Positions 37,551-44,846 of a stretch of DNA of 64,000 nt are shown piece by piece (position 1 is the stretch's first letter; each line of letters starts with the position of its first letter). The position numbers were made by a program, and so were the translations under genes. Source of the DNA: Oscillospiraceae bacterium (GTDB lineage Bacteria > Bacillota > Clostridia > Oscillospirales > Oscillospiraceae). Below the pieces are notes generated by a model. It ran no database searches and had not been told where the DNA came from. It was given only the letters and a program-made list of their open reading frames with translations. The stretch is from contig CADBWQ010000020.1 of the NCBI GenBank assembly GCA_902798545.1, positions 1 through 64,000 on the forward strand. The letters are read 5' to 3'.

Positions 37551-38147
37551 ATGAAAAAAAACACTCTTATCGCCGTTATCTTCGCGCTGGTGCTGTCGAT
37601 GCTGTCGCTCACAGCATGCGGGAAGTCAGAATTCGGACTGAGCGAAAGCTCCGCGAAGCGGATGACCATTACCGCGGAGAACGCCTCCAAGGACGCATTC
37701 TTCCTGTCCGGTTCGCTGGAGGTCGCCAGCGGAGAAATGATCGTCATCTCCGCCGACCTGACAAAGGGCACGGTCCGGGTGGAAATCGTCCCAACAGCCG
37801 AAGAGCAGAGCATCGAGGAGCTCCCCGATCTGAACGCCGAGGCGATCCTGACCGCCAACCTCCACAGCACGGATCAGATGTCCGGGACCGTGCCGGCGGG
37901 GAACTACATGCTGCGGGCCACCTGCCTGGAGAAGGCCACCGGCACCGTTCAGCTCGAAGTACTGCCGGATCCGGCCGCCGCATCCCGCCGCCAGGATGGC
38001 GAGCGCTTTGAAGACACCATCATTCCGGCCGCGGACGGCTGCCTCATCGCCACGGAGCACCTCTCCATTGAGAGCGCCGAAGGCTTCGGCAGGCGCTTCG
38101 GGGAGATGCTGAACACCCTTTCCGTGTTTCAGAAGAGTGCAGCCTGA
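37551..38147 (+). CDS. Putative lipoprotein of unknown function
   Basis: This 198-residue protein has a lipoprotein signal with lipobox LTAC and Cys near 23. The rest contains repeated beta-strand-like sequence (SGSLEVASGEMIVISADL; VPAGNYMLRATCLEKATGTVQLEV) resembling a small beta-sandwich, and a C-terminal helix. No enzyme motif is visible. An AGGAG site lies 10 bases before the ATG. It is monocistronic with its own promoter and terminator. Confidence 0.8.
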   Translation: MKKNTLIAVIFALVLSMLSLTACGKSEFGLSESSAKRMTITAENASKDAFFLSGSLEVASGEMIVISADLTKGTVRVEIVPTAEEQSIEELPDLNAEAILTANLHSTDQMSGTVPAGNYMLRATCLEKATGTVQLEVLPDPAAASRRQDGERFEDTIIPAADGCLIATEHLSIESAEGFGRRFGEMLNTLSVFQKSAA

Positions 38148-38160
38148 GAGGCCGAGCATA

Positions 38161-38191
38161 AAAAACAGAGCCGGAGCGGCTCTGTTTTTTT
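38161..38191. terminator. Bidirectional terminator after the lipoprotein gene
   Basis: An 8-bp stem (38166-38173 with 38177-38184) with loop GAG is preceded by AAAAA and followed by TTTTTTT. Confidence 0.85.
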
Positions 38192-38208
38192 ATACTCAAA
38201 TCCGTATT

Positions 38209-38410
38209 TCATGCGGCTTCTGCCGCTGCATTCACCTGCATGCCATAGGCAGCGGCGTTTTCACCGGCGATCTTTCCGGAGGTAAAGCACCAGCCATGTG
38301 CAACACCGCCTTAATCAATATATCCGGTATCATTGGTGAAGAGGACGCCCATGGAATCCGTCCCGCAGGCATACAGTCCGGGAATCACATTCCCGTCTGC
38401 TTTTGAAGAG
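38209..38410 (-). pseudogene. C-terminal remnant of an FAD-dependent reductase
   Basis: The minus strand reads ADGNVIPGLYACGTDSMG, then ...GYID, a TAA stop at 38313-38311, then GGVAHGWCFTSGKIAGENAA and ends at a TGA (38211-38209). This is the conserved C-terminus of flavocytochrome c/fumarate-reductase-like flavoproteins, where a tyrosine or asparagine codon is expected in place of the internal stop. Only about 66 codons survive. It is a different family member from the intact flavoprotein at 59415-61031. Confidence 0.7.
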
Positions 38411-38509
38411 TTGCCGGATACTTACACCATTTTCATCACAGAAGAAGATGTCATGGATGCATTGAGAGTTCCTGCCGAGGAGCAGGCAAAATACGCCAAA
38501 ATGCTGTAG
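38405..38509 (+). pseudogene. Remnant of a PD-(D/E)XK (Rpn-type) transposase-like gene
   Basis: The plus strand reads EELPDTYTIFITEEDVMDA, then LRVPAEEQAKYAKML and a TAG at 38507-38509. The first part resembles the 'LP.TYVIFITE.DV' strand of Rpn/PDDEXK-type transposases. The rest would be a joined distal piece. It abuts the flavoprotein remnant back to back, so the insertion of this element may have broken that gene. Confidence 0.45.
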
Positions 38510-38581
38510 GGAGCATTGGGTCGCCGGATATGAGTAAAGCAAACGAAGACGAGCTCTACTGAGACCATTCCATAAGGAAAC

Positions 38582-38620
38582 AATCAGGCTGGATCACCGA
38601 TACAGTGATTCAGCCTGATT
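38582..38620. repeat. Inverted repeat
   Basis: AATCAGGCTGGATCAC (38582-38597) pairs with GTGATTCAGCCTGATT (38605-38620) with one G-T pair. No T-tract follows on the plus strand. It may mark an element end or a weak terminator. Confidence 0.5.
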
Positions 38621-38693
38621 CTAAGTTGAAATGCCCTCCACAATCAGATATATCTTTTATGTATCTTTAATCGCATAACACAGGTATTTCCTT

Positions 38694-38721
38694 TTTCTGT
38701 TTCTCTGTGTTATCATACAAT
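38694..38721 (+). promoter_or_regulatory. Candidate promoter of the micro-gene pair
   Basis: TACAAT (38716-38721) is a good -10; TTTCTG (38694-38699) is a weak -35 at 16 bases. The first micro-gene ATG lies 49 bases downstream. Confidence 0.45.
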
Positions 38722-38769
38722 CGTCCTAAGGGAACAGGACAAATAACTCATAGAAAGAAGGCGCTGAAA

Positions 38770-38817
38770 ATGTTGAAGGAGTTCTATGAAAGCTTCTCTC
38801 ACCGCGAGGGCAAATGA
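38770..38817 (+). CDS. Micro-gene 1, 15-residue peptide
   Basis: ATG to TGA encodes MLKEFYESFSHREGK. GAAGG lies 8 bases upstream of the ATG. The peptide is short, charged and amphipathic, with no signal or membrane segment. It differs from micro-gene 2 in one residue (Glu7 to Asp), while codons 2, 12, 13 and 14 differ only synonymously. That pattern suggests selection on the peptide. I know no family for it. Confidence 0.65.
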   Translation: MLKEFYESFSHREGK

Positions 38818-38871
38818 TGGGATTCACCCGAAACCACAACATGAACAAACTACAGAAAGAAGGCGCCGATC

Positions 38872-38919
38872 ATGCTGAAGGAGTTCTATGATAGCTTCTC
38901 TCACAGGGAAGGTAAATAA
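38872..38919 (+). CDS. Micro-gene 2, 15-residue peptide
   Basis: ATG to TAA encodes MLKEFYDSFSHREGK, with the same GAAGG at 8 bases. It ends 11 bases before the hairpin of a terminator, so the two micro-genes appear to fill a dedicated transcript of about 220 bases. An overlapping 16-codon frame (ATG at 38841) lacks a good site and is not favoured. Confidence 0.65.
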   Translation: MLKEFYDSFSHREGK

Positions 38920-38930
38920 GCTTCGTAATT

Positions 38931-38958
38931 GGACCGCTCCGGCGGTCCTTTTCCTTTG
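38931..38958 (+). terminator. Terminator of the micro-gene transcript
   Basis: GGACCGC (38931-38937) pairs with GCGGTCC (38942-38948) and is followed by TTTTCCTTT. Confidence 0.7.
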
Positions 38959-38989
38959 CTGCAAGATTGGTTCTATCAAGCCTCTGTGC

Positions 38990-39038
38990 AGTGAGATACG
39001 CTCCGAGAATTTCTCTCGGAGCGCATTTTTGTCTCACT
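38990..39038 (+). terminator. Second stem-loop with T-tract
   Basis: CGCTCCGAGA (38999-39008) pairs with TCTCGGAGCG (39014-39023), followed by CATTTTTG. An outer pairing AGTGAGA (38990-38996) with TCTCACT (39032-39038) is also possible. It may be a second terminator or a structured RNA. Confidence 0.55.
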
Positions 39039-39125
39039 ATCTCTTTTCGCGGATTAATAGGTCTCCTCATATTATTTAGCATATTGCATTATCATAACGG
39101 GATGACCTAAGAAAAGCAGAATTAT

Positions 39126-39323
39126 TCACCAGTCATCATCCAGAAGCGCGGAGAGGCCTTCGGCCTCGTCCACCCATGACGGGTCATATTTTGCCTTCTT
39201 CATCGTTGTGCCGCAGGACGGACAAACCTTATACGGCTTTTTGCAGGACGCATCGCAGGCAGAACAGATACACTCATCCGGCCGGAAGAGATGCGTCCGC
39301 TGGATCCAGTGTGCCGATTTCAT
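39126..39323 (-). CDS. Zinc-ribbon small protein, copy A
   Basis: This 65-residue protein begins MKSAHWIQRTHLFRPDE and carries Cys pairs CxC..C (CICSACDASC, 19-28) and CPSC (34-37) that could bind zinc, followed by KKAKYDPSWVDEAEG and a short acidic end. It is nearly identical over 56 residues to the protein at 39849-40028. It lies 53 bases downstream of the TIGR04076 gene. Such ribbons often act in protein or nucleic acid contacts; the role here is unknown. Confidence 0.75.
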   Translation of the reverse strand: MKSAHWIQRTHLFRPDECICSACDASCKKPYKVCPSCGTTMKKAKYDPSWVDEAEGLSALLDDDW

Positions 39324-39376
39324 GCCTTCTCCCCCATTTTCACTCTCAGATCATGCAGGCTCTCCAACTTCATAAT

Positions 39377-39787
39377 TCAACCTGTATAAGCATCCTCGGC
39401 CGTATTCCTGAAGTTCTGTTTCGCCAGCCACTCCCGCTCCTCGTCATTTTCAGGGATGTCGATGCGCTCGATCTTAAAGATGACCGGCCTTGTGCCGTCG
39501 TTACAGCAGGCGATCATTATGCGGTCATCGTTGGTCCAGCCCTTCATGATGGCACCGCCCTGCAGTGCCGTGTAAACATACCGGCTGACGGCATCCCATG
39601 CCTCTCCACAGAACTTGCCGTTCATAAGGTGATAGAAATCGTCCTGCTGCGGTGTGCGCTTAAGCAGAAAGGTATCGCCCGGTTTGAAGAACGGACACGG
39701 GCCAGACTTGGGATCAGCCAGATACTGCTCCTGAAGTTCAGGAAAGCACTTCGTCTCCAGTACGGTTATTTTGCATTCGTGCTGCAT
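39377..39787 (-). CDS. TIGR04076-family protein
   Basis: This 136-residue protein matches the TIGR04076 family: CKITVLETK at the N-terminus, GPCPFFKPGD (about 28-37), the AWDAVSRYVYTALQGG stretch and MIACCNDGTRPVIFKIERI (about 91-109), with conserved paired cysteines. The family has no assigned function. The start at 39787 has GAGGAGG 6 bases upstream. It lies between two copies of the zinc-ribbon gene, all in the same direction. Confidence 0.85.
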   Translation of the reverse strand: MQHECKITVLETKCFPELQEQYLADPKSGPCPFFKPGDTFLLKRTPQQDDFYHLMNGKFCGEAWDAVSRYVYTALQGGAIMKGWTNDDRIMIACCNDGTRPVIFKIERIDIPENDEEREWLAKQNFRNTAEDAYTG

Positions 39788-39848
39788 GTCAGGCCTCCTC
39801 AATCATTAATTCTCGTAGTGCATGTTCTCGGTTGTCTGTCTTCAAGTA

Positions 39849-40028
39849 TTATGTATAGAAACCCTCGGCTTCGTCCACCCAGGAAGAATCATATTTCGCC
39901 TTTTTCATCGTTGTGCCGCAGGATGGACAAACCTTATACGGCTTTTTACAGGACGCATCACAGGCAGAACAGATATACTCATCCGGCCGGAACAGATGCG
40001 TCCGCTGGATCCAGTGTGCCGATTTCAT
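39849..40028 (-). CDS. Zinc-ribbon small protein, copy B
   Basis: This 59-residue protein starts at a TTC-less ATG (40028) and is a paralogue of copy A: residues 1-56 differ only at Cys18 to Tyr and Pro48 to Ser, and the end is FYT instead of the longer acidic tail. All four central cysteines of the ribbon remain, but the first (Cys18) is replaced. The DNA is also nearly identical, which points to a recent segment duplication around the TIGR04076 gene. Confidence 0.75.
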   Translation of the reverse strand: MKSAHWIQRTHLFRPDEYICSACDASCKKPYKVCPSCGTTMKKAKYDSSWVDEAEGFYT

Positions 40029-40145
40029 GCCTTCTCCCCCATCTTTTCTGTTAGACCATTTCTTCTATTCAGAACGATTTATTAGAAGACACCGCTGATA
40101 CAAGTGCCCTGGCCTGGTAGACGCAATCCGGGACGTCTTCTTTCT

Positions 40146-42410
40146 TTAATCATACCGTGAATAATACTTATCCAGTTTTTCGTCGCAGACTGCCTTAATC
40201 CGCTTCTTCTCCTCTTCGCTCAGCTTCTTCCACACTGTGCAGTCAACCTCAATGATGCCCAGCGTTTTGGTGTGGCGCATCATGTTCATATCCTCGAAAC
40301 GTTTGAAAGGATTGGAAAGGATGTTCCGCTCGGCTTCTTTGTCGGTGTAGCCGCCTTTTGCGAAGATGCTGTTGGCCTTCTCCACCTTCATGCCGGCAGC
40401 GCGGCGGGCCTCATAGAAGCTGCGGAAATAAGAAACGATATCGCTGATCTTCACCCGTCCGGCAGCATCGGCATAGGTTAGGATTGCTTTCAGCAGCACC
40501 GGTTTATAGGAATAGCTCATGTCCATCTGCTCAACCATTTCCATGAACAGCTGCTTGCGGTTGCTGTCATCGATAAGCTTCCAGCCATACTGCTCGGCGT
40601 AGGCCTGCAGGGTTTCCTCTTTGAAGTACTTGAAGGTCCGGTGCTCGCTCATGGGCACAGTCAGATCCGGCACCAGTTTTCCTTCTCTCACATAGCGCTC
40701 AATGGTCTCGGTCTGCACATCCACCCGGCGCACGAACTCCATCTGCGAGATCATACCGGCAGCTTCCTCCTGCCAGTTGAAGATATCCACCAGCTCGTAA
40801 TCGGTGGCGTTCACGGGATAGTCTATGATGGCGGCCGGCTTTTCGCCCTTGCGGTACAGATCGTCCTCTGCCTTGCGCTGCCCCTTCTTGCCTACAACTG
40901 TACCGCCCGCGCGGTACTCGTTCAACTTAAAGAGGCGATGCAGCGAATATGGCATATTGTACTGACTGGCGTTATCCACAAAGTCGAAGACCATCAAATG
41001 ATCCTTGCCATCCGCAGTGCGCATGCCGCGACCAAGCTGCTGTGTATACAGCACCTTCGACATGGTGGGACGCGCCATAAACAGCACTTCCGTCTGCGGG
41101 CAGTCCCAACCCTCATTCAGCAAGTCGCAGGCGCAAAGCACCTTGATCTCACCGTTGGCAAACTTGGCAAGCTGCTCGTTACGCTCAGAAGTTTTCATGC
41201 TACCCGAAACCGCGACTGCAGCGACGCCCGCCGTCCAGAACAGTTCCGCAATCTGCTCGGCGTGCTTCACGGAGGCGCAGAACACGACGGTACGCTTGTC
41301 CTTCACATAGTTCAGCCAGGTATCTACAATCAGTCGATTGCGTTCAATCACACAGATCTTCACGTCCAGATCGCGGATATTGTACTGGACACTGTTGAAA
41401 CGCACCCTGGTCATATCGATGTTGGTATGGATGCGGATGCAGCGCAGCGGCACCAGGGCGCCTATTTCCACAGCGGTCTGGATATCCAGCTTGTGGGCGG
41501 TGTTCTTGAAGATCTCCAGGATATTCACATCGTCCGCTCGCTCTGGTGTGGCGGTGAGTCCCAGCGTAAACTGCGGCTTGAAATAAGCCAGCACCTTCTG
41601 ATATGTATCTGCGGAGGCATGGTGCGCCTCGTCGATAATCAGGTAGTCGAAAGCGTCCTCCCGGAACTGATCCAGATTCAGCGCCACACTCTGGATGCTG
41701 CCGCACACCACATGGGCGTCCGGCTCTTTGAGGTTGTCCGCATACTTGCCAACAGTCACCTCCGGCCAAAGGTCACGGAAGGTGTTATAAGCCTGGTTCA
41801 CCAACTCCATTGTGTGCGCCACGAACAGTACCCGGCCACCGCAGCGTTTTGCGTCCATGACTGCGGTAACGGTTTTGCCCGTGCCGGTAGCATGATAGAG
41901 CAGAGCGATGGTCTCCCGGTTCTGCCGCATGGCCTCCAGCGAATTCAGCGCATCCTGCTGATACTCCCGCAGTTCCAGCTGATCGGCTTTCAGCACACGG
42001 CCCTGTTGAGTAGGCAGATAGTCCTCGATCTCTTTGAAGCGCGGATCGTTGCCCAGAAACACACGCAGCTCGTCCTTTACGGTCTCCGGCTGCTTCTGCA
42101 TCTGCCGGACCGCCCAGCGGTACACATCCCAGCCAAGGTGGATCATGCTGTTTTGTTTCAGCAGATCATCATAGAACTTGTCCTGCGACACCAGACGCGG
42201 ATTGTGGGAGGCTTCGTCGTCAATCTCAATGGCCACACGGGTCGCGCCGTTTTCCAGCACGAAATCGGCAAAGCGGGAATTCTGATAGATGTCGTAGAAC
42301 GGATACTGTGAATACAGATACCCGGCTTTTTCTGCCCCGAAGGTATCGGCAAAAAGGTCTATGAACAGATCCTCGGCCGCACTGCCGGAAACTGATCTGT
42401 ACTCAAGCAT
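40146..42410 (-). CDS. Nuclease-helicase: DUF559/Vsr-like nuclease fused to SF2 helicase
   Basis: This 754-residue protein has an N-terminal Vsr/DUF559-type nuclease fold (about 10-110), with FADFVL (Asp49) and VAIEIDDEASHN (Glu62, Asp64). A superfamily 2 helicase follows, with Walker A ATGTGKT at 174-180, DEAH at 260-263 and QQLGRGMR motif VI near 440. The C-terminal third (about 520-754) is of no known domain. The architecture recalls defence or restriction helicases (type III R, DISARM-like) but no methylase is present. GAGGTGAG precedes the start. It follows a MazG-like gene with a matching ribosome site, suggesting a functional pair. Confidence 0.85.
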   Translation of the reverse strand: MLEYRSVSGSAAEDLFIDLFADTFGAEKAGYLYSQYPFYDIYQNSRFADFVLENGATRVAIEIDDEASHNPRLVSQDKFYDDLLKQNSMIHLGWDVYRWAVRQMQKQPETVKDELRVFLGNDPRFKEIEDYLPTQQGRVLKADQLELREYQQDALNSLEAMRQNRETIALLYHATGTGKTVTAVMDAKRCGGRVLFVAHTMELVNQAYNTFRDLWPEVTVGKYADNLKEPDAHVVCGSIQSVALNLDQFREDAFDYLIIDEAHHASADTYQKVLAYFKPQFTLGLTATPERADDVNILEIFKNTAHKLDIQTAVEIGALVPLRCIRIHTNIDMTRVRFNSVQYNIRDLDVKICVIERNRLIVDTWLNYVKDKRTVVFCASVKHAEQIAELFWTAGVAAVAVSGSMKTSERNEQLAKFANGEIKVLCACDLLNEGWDCPQTEVLFMARPTMSKVLYTQQLGRGMRTADGKDHLMVFDFVDNASQYNMPYSLHRLFKLNEYRAGGTVVGKKGQRKAEDDLYRKGEKPAAIIDYPVNATDYELVDIFNWQEEAAGMISQMEFVRRVDVQTETIERYVREGKLVPDLTVPMSEHRTFKYFKEETLQAYAEQYGWKLIDDSNRKQLFMEMVEQMDMSYSYKPVLLKAILTYADAAGRVKISDIVSYFRSFYEARRAAGMKVEKANSIFAKGGYTDKEAERNILSNPFKRFEDMNMMRHTKTLGIIEVDCTVWKKLSEEEKKRIKAVCDEKLDKYYSRYD

Positions 42411-42532
42411 AGTTTCTCACCTCATAGTCATTTACTAAAGGAATCACCTAAACAAACTCCATTTTTGTGTAGTATTCAGCATACCAGCCAAGCTGTAATG
42501 GAGAAAGATTGGACCAATTTGCACTCGGCATC

Positions 42533-42862
42533 TTATTCCTCAACTACTTCTTTCAGCAGAATCCGCTTTTCAAAACCGCCACGTTCTTCACGTTTTTTCT
42601 TTTGGAGCGTGGTCAATTCATTCCATGTATAGCCTCTTGCTTTTACAACGGCTCCCATAACCTCCAGCAGATCAGCCAGTTCCTCAAGGGCTTTACTTTC
42701 CTGGTATTCTGCAAGCTCTTCGTTCAGTTTTGCATCCAGCATCGCAATATATTTCTCATCCGTGAGAGTTTCAACAGTGCAGGAATTCCCGCTCTTCTCA
42801 ATGATTTCGGGAATCTTGTCCCGCACCAGTTTGTTATAAACCCTTGTAGAATTTAGAGCCAC
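42533..42862 (-). CDS. MazG-like nucleotide pyrophosphohydrolase
   Basis: This 109-residue all-alpha NTP pyrophosphatase matches the phosphoribosyl-ATP-pyrophosphohydrolase-like group: YNKLVRDKIPEIIEKSG at the N-terminus and the metal-binding EELAEY...EELADLLEV motif (about 49-68). Start is GTG with GAGGTGA upstream. Such enzymes hydrolyse non-canonical or canonical NTPs and are often found beside nucleases or helicases. It lies 122 bases before the nuclease-helicase gene in the same direction. Confidence 0.88.
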   Translation of the reverse strand: MALNSTRVYNKLVRDKIPEIIEKSGNSCTVETLTDEKYIAMLDAKLNEELAEYQESKALEELADLLEVMGAVVKARGYTWNELTTLQKKKREERGGFEKRILLKEVVEE

Positions 42863-42949
42863 AAGCTCACCTCTTTAAGTTTTATATACTGAGAACAATA
42901 ACGGTCAAAGGGATGAGGAACACGATCGCTCTGAGTCGCAAGCTGTTTA

Positions 42950-43744
42950 TTACCAACATTTACTACATGCTCTATATCCATGAGAACGAGCCCATTCTAC
43001 AGAAACACTGCTCGCTTTATTTGGATTCATTCTTCCGCAGTTTGGAATGCTGTGATAACAGGACCCACTTGCTGGAATATAAACAGTATAAGAGTTGGCT
43101 GTACTTACCGGCGCTGGTGTCGAAATTGGCATCGGAGTCGGTGTTGGTGTTGGCGTAGGCGTTGGAGTTGGAGTTGGAGTTGGTTTTGGAGCCAGTTTTT
43201 TATCAATAGTTTCTACAATACCGGCACTGTTACGGTAAGATCCAAGCTGCTTAAAAATCTGGCGGGCCTGCACATAATCACCGGAGTTATACAGCTCAGC
43301 GGCATGGTAATAGTCACATTCCTTGACCATTTCCCTGCTGTTACTGAAAGAGGCCAGGTTCTGAAAGATTGCTTTTGCGCTCGAATAGTCGCCAGATTTC
43401 AATAGGTTCGCAGCTTTCTGATAGTTGCAGTCTTTTATCATCTCCAGACTGTTGCTGTAAGAACCCAGATCTGAGAAGGCAGAGGCGGCTTTGTCGTAGT
43501 CACCGGCGCGATATAGCTTTACAGCGGCCTGATATCGGGAATCTTTCTCCAGTTCCCTGCTGTTTTCATAATCACCGGCTTCGGCAAACTTCTCAGCAGC
43601 TGCAGTATAATCCCCCTCGTTATATAACTTGGCACCGGCGGAAAAAGCCGCAATCCGAGGGTCCGTCTCGCCACATGCGCAGAGCAGTACCAGTATGGAA
43701 ATCAGAATGAAGCAGAATAATCGTCTTATAGCATTACGCGACAT
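42950..43744 (-). CDS. TPR-like lipoprotein with PT linker and Cys-rich end
   Basis: This 264-residue protein has a lipobox (LLCAC, Cys near 24) and then five repeats of about 35 residues with the pattern 'A..LY..GDY..A...F..LG.Y.NS' (about 35-195), a TPR/Sel1-like superhelix. A Pro-Thr linker of about nine PT units (about 197-215) follows. It ends with a small domain carrying CYHSIPNCGRM and YRACSKCW, a Cys pattern found at the ends of other surface proteins and probably metal- or disulfide-stabilised. GGAGG sits 7 bases before the ATG at 43744. Confidence 0.85.
   Translation of the reverse strand: MSRNAIRRLFCFILISILVLLCACGETDPRIAAFSAGAKLYNEGDYTAAAEKFAEAGDYENSRELEKDSRYQAAVKLYRAGDYDKAASAFSDLGSYSNSLEMIKDCNYQKAANLLKSGDYSSAKAIFQNLASFSNSREMVKECDYYHAAELYNSGDYVQARQIFKQLGSYRNSAGIVETIDKKLAPKPTPTPTPTPTPTPTPTPMPISTPAPVSTANSYTVYIPASGSCYHSIPNCGRMNPNKASSVSVEWARSHGYRACSKCW
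43139..43200 (-). repeat. Short tandem repeat encoding the Pro-Thr linker
   Basis: Runs of GGAGTT/GGTGTT/GGCGTT six-base units on the plus strand encode the PT linker of the lipoprotein. The tract is likely prone to length change by slippage in multiples that keep frame. Confidence 0.7.
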
Positions 43745-43842
43745 AAAGCAGCCTCCGATCATAACAGCAAATCCACATCATGTCAGAATGAGCAGCAATG
43801 ACTGTTTCCTTGGCTCAGTCCTCGTCCTTACATTTTTCGCTT

Positions 43843-44798
43843 TCACATGACCAGTTTGTCCTGATATGCACCGAGGACGATTCCGATCGGTTCCGTGTCG
43901 CCCTCCGTGTTCATCTCAGCGCGGAAATAATTCAGATAGAAATTCATCTGTCCGATATCCTGGTGATCCACCTTGCCGCGTTTCAGATCAATCAGGACAA
44001 AGCACTTCAGAATCCGGTGATAGAAAACAAGATCAACCTTATATGTGTTTCCCCCGATGTTGATCTTCTGCTGTCGACCAACATAGGTGAAGCCCTTCCC
44101 AAGTTCCAGCAGGAATGCACTCAGATTATCGATCAGTGCTTCTTCCAGGTCCCCCTCTTTGTACACCGGTAGCTGTGGAAGGCCCGTAAACTCGAAAACG
44201 TAAGGCTCTTTGAGAATGTCCTCCGGCCGCTCAATGATCTGCCCTTCCTGTGCAAGACGCATGATCTCCTGCTTATCGGAGCTGAGCGCCAGCCTGTGAA
44301 ACAACATGCTGTCCATCTGTCTCTTCAGTTCCCGGACACCCCAGTGTTCATTCTCCGCTTCCTTTTCATAAAAGGAGCGTTCCATCGGATCATCAATCTT
44401 CAGCAGCTCAATGTAATGACTCCACGTCAAAAAGTCAGACAGTGTCTGACTTTTTTGATAGGTCAGATACAGTTTGCGCATATACACAACATTGCTGTGG
44501 CTGAAACCCTTCCCATACCGGTCTGTCAGGTCCCTTGAAAGTCGATTCAGGACATCAGAGCCGTATTCCGCCCTCTCATGGCCATGCTGTTCATATTCAA
44601 CAATATTCTTCCCTATCTCCCAATTGGTACGTACTATTTCATTGCTTACCGCATAGGCAGCCCGCCTGCGTCCTGATTCCAGGGTTTCGCCGATCTGCTG
44701 CAGCAGCTCTTCATACTCCGCGCTTCATACTCCGCGCTTTTACCCGTGATTGAAAAGACCTTACTGTCAACAATTATGCTCTCTTTCATCCCTGCCAT
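43843..44798 (-). pseudogene. DUF1016 (YhcG-type) PD-(D/E)XK nuclease broken by a 14-bp duplication
   Basis: From ATG 44798 (GGAGGAG site) the frame reads MAGMKESIIVDSKVFSITGK, reaches SAEYE and then hits a perfect 14-bp tandem duplication (44710-44723 and 44724-44737) that shifts the frame. Deleting one copy gives a continuous 313-residue protein with the DUF1016 N-terminal domain and a C-terminal nuclease domain (KVDLVFYHRILKCFVLIDLKRGK near 260-285). The downstream frame stays open to 43843. The gene is therefore either inactive or switchable. It follows the WYL gene by 48 bases. Confidence 0.85.
44710..44737. repeat. 14-bp perfect tandem duplication inside the DUF1016 gene
   Basis: TTCATACTCCGCGC occurs twice head to tail (44710-44723, 44724-44737). 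Fourteen is not a multiple of three, so it shifts the reading frame. Confidence 0.95.
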
Positions 44799-44846
44799 AT
44801 GGGAGACTCCTCCTTGATCATGATGTCTTTTGATTCCGCCATGATT

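Larger units (their letters stand above)
38752..38919 (+). repeat. Two diverged tandem copies of a micro-gene unit
   Basis: Units starting at 38752 and 38854 (period 102) share AGAAAGAAGGCGC and the following 15-codon frame. The DNA between the second half of unit 1 and the start of unit 2 is unrelated. Confidence 0.8.

Noticed and set aside
38841-38891. Overlapping 16-codon frame (MNKLQKEGADHAEGVL) between the micro-genes
   Set aside because: It has no ribosome site at proper distance and no counterpart in the other repeat unit.
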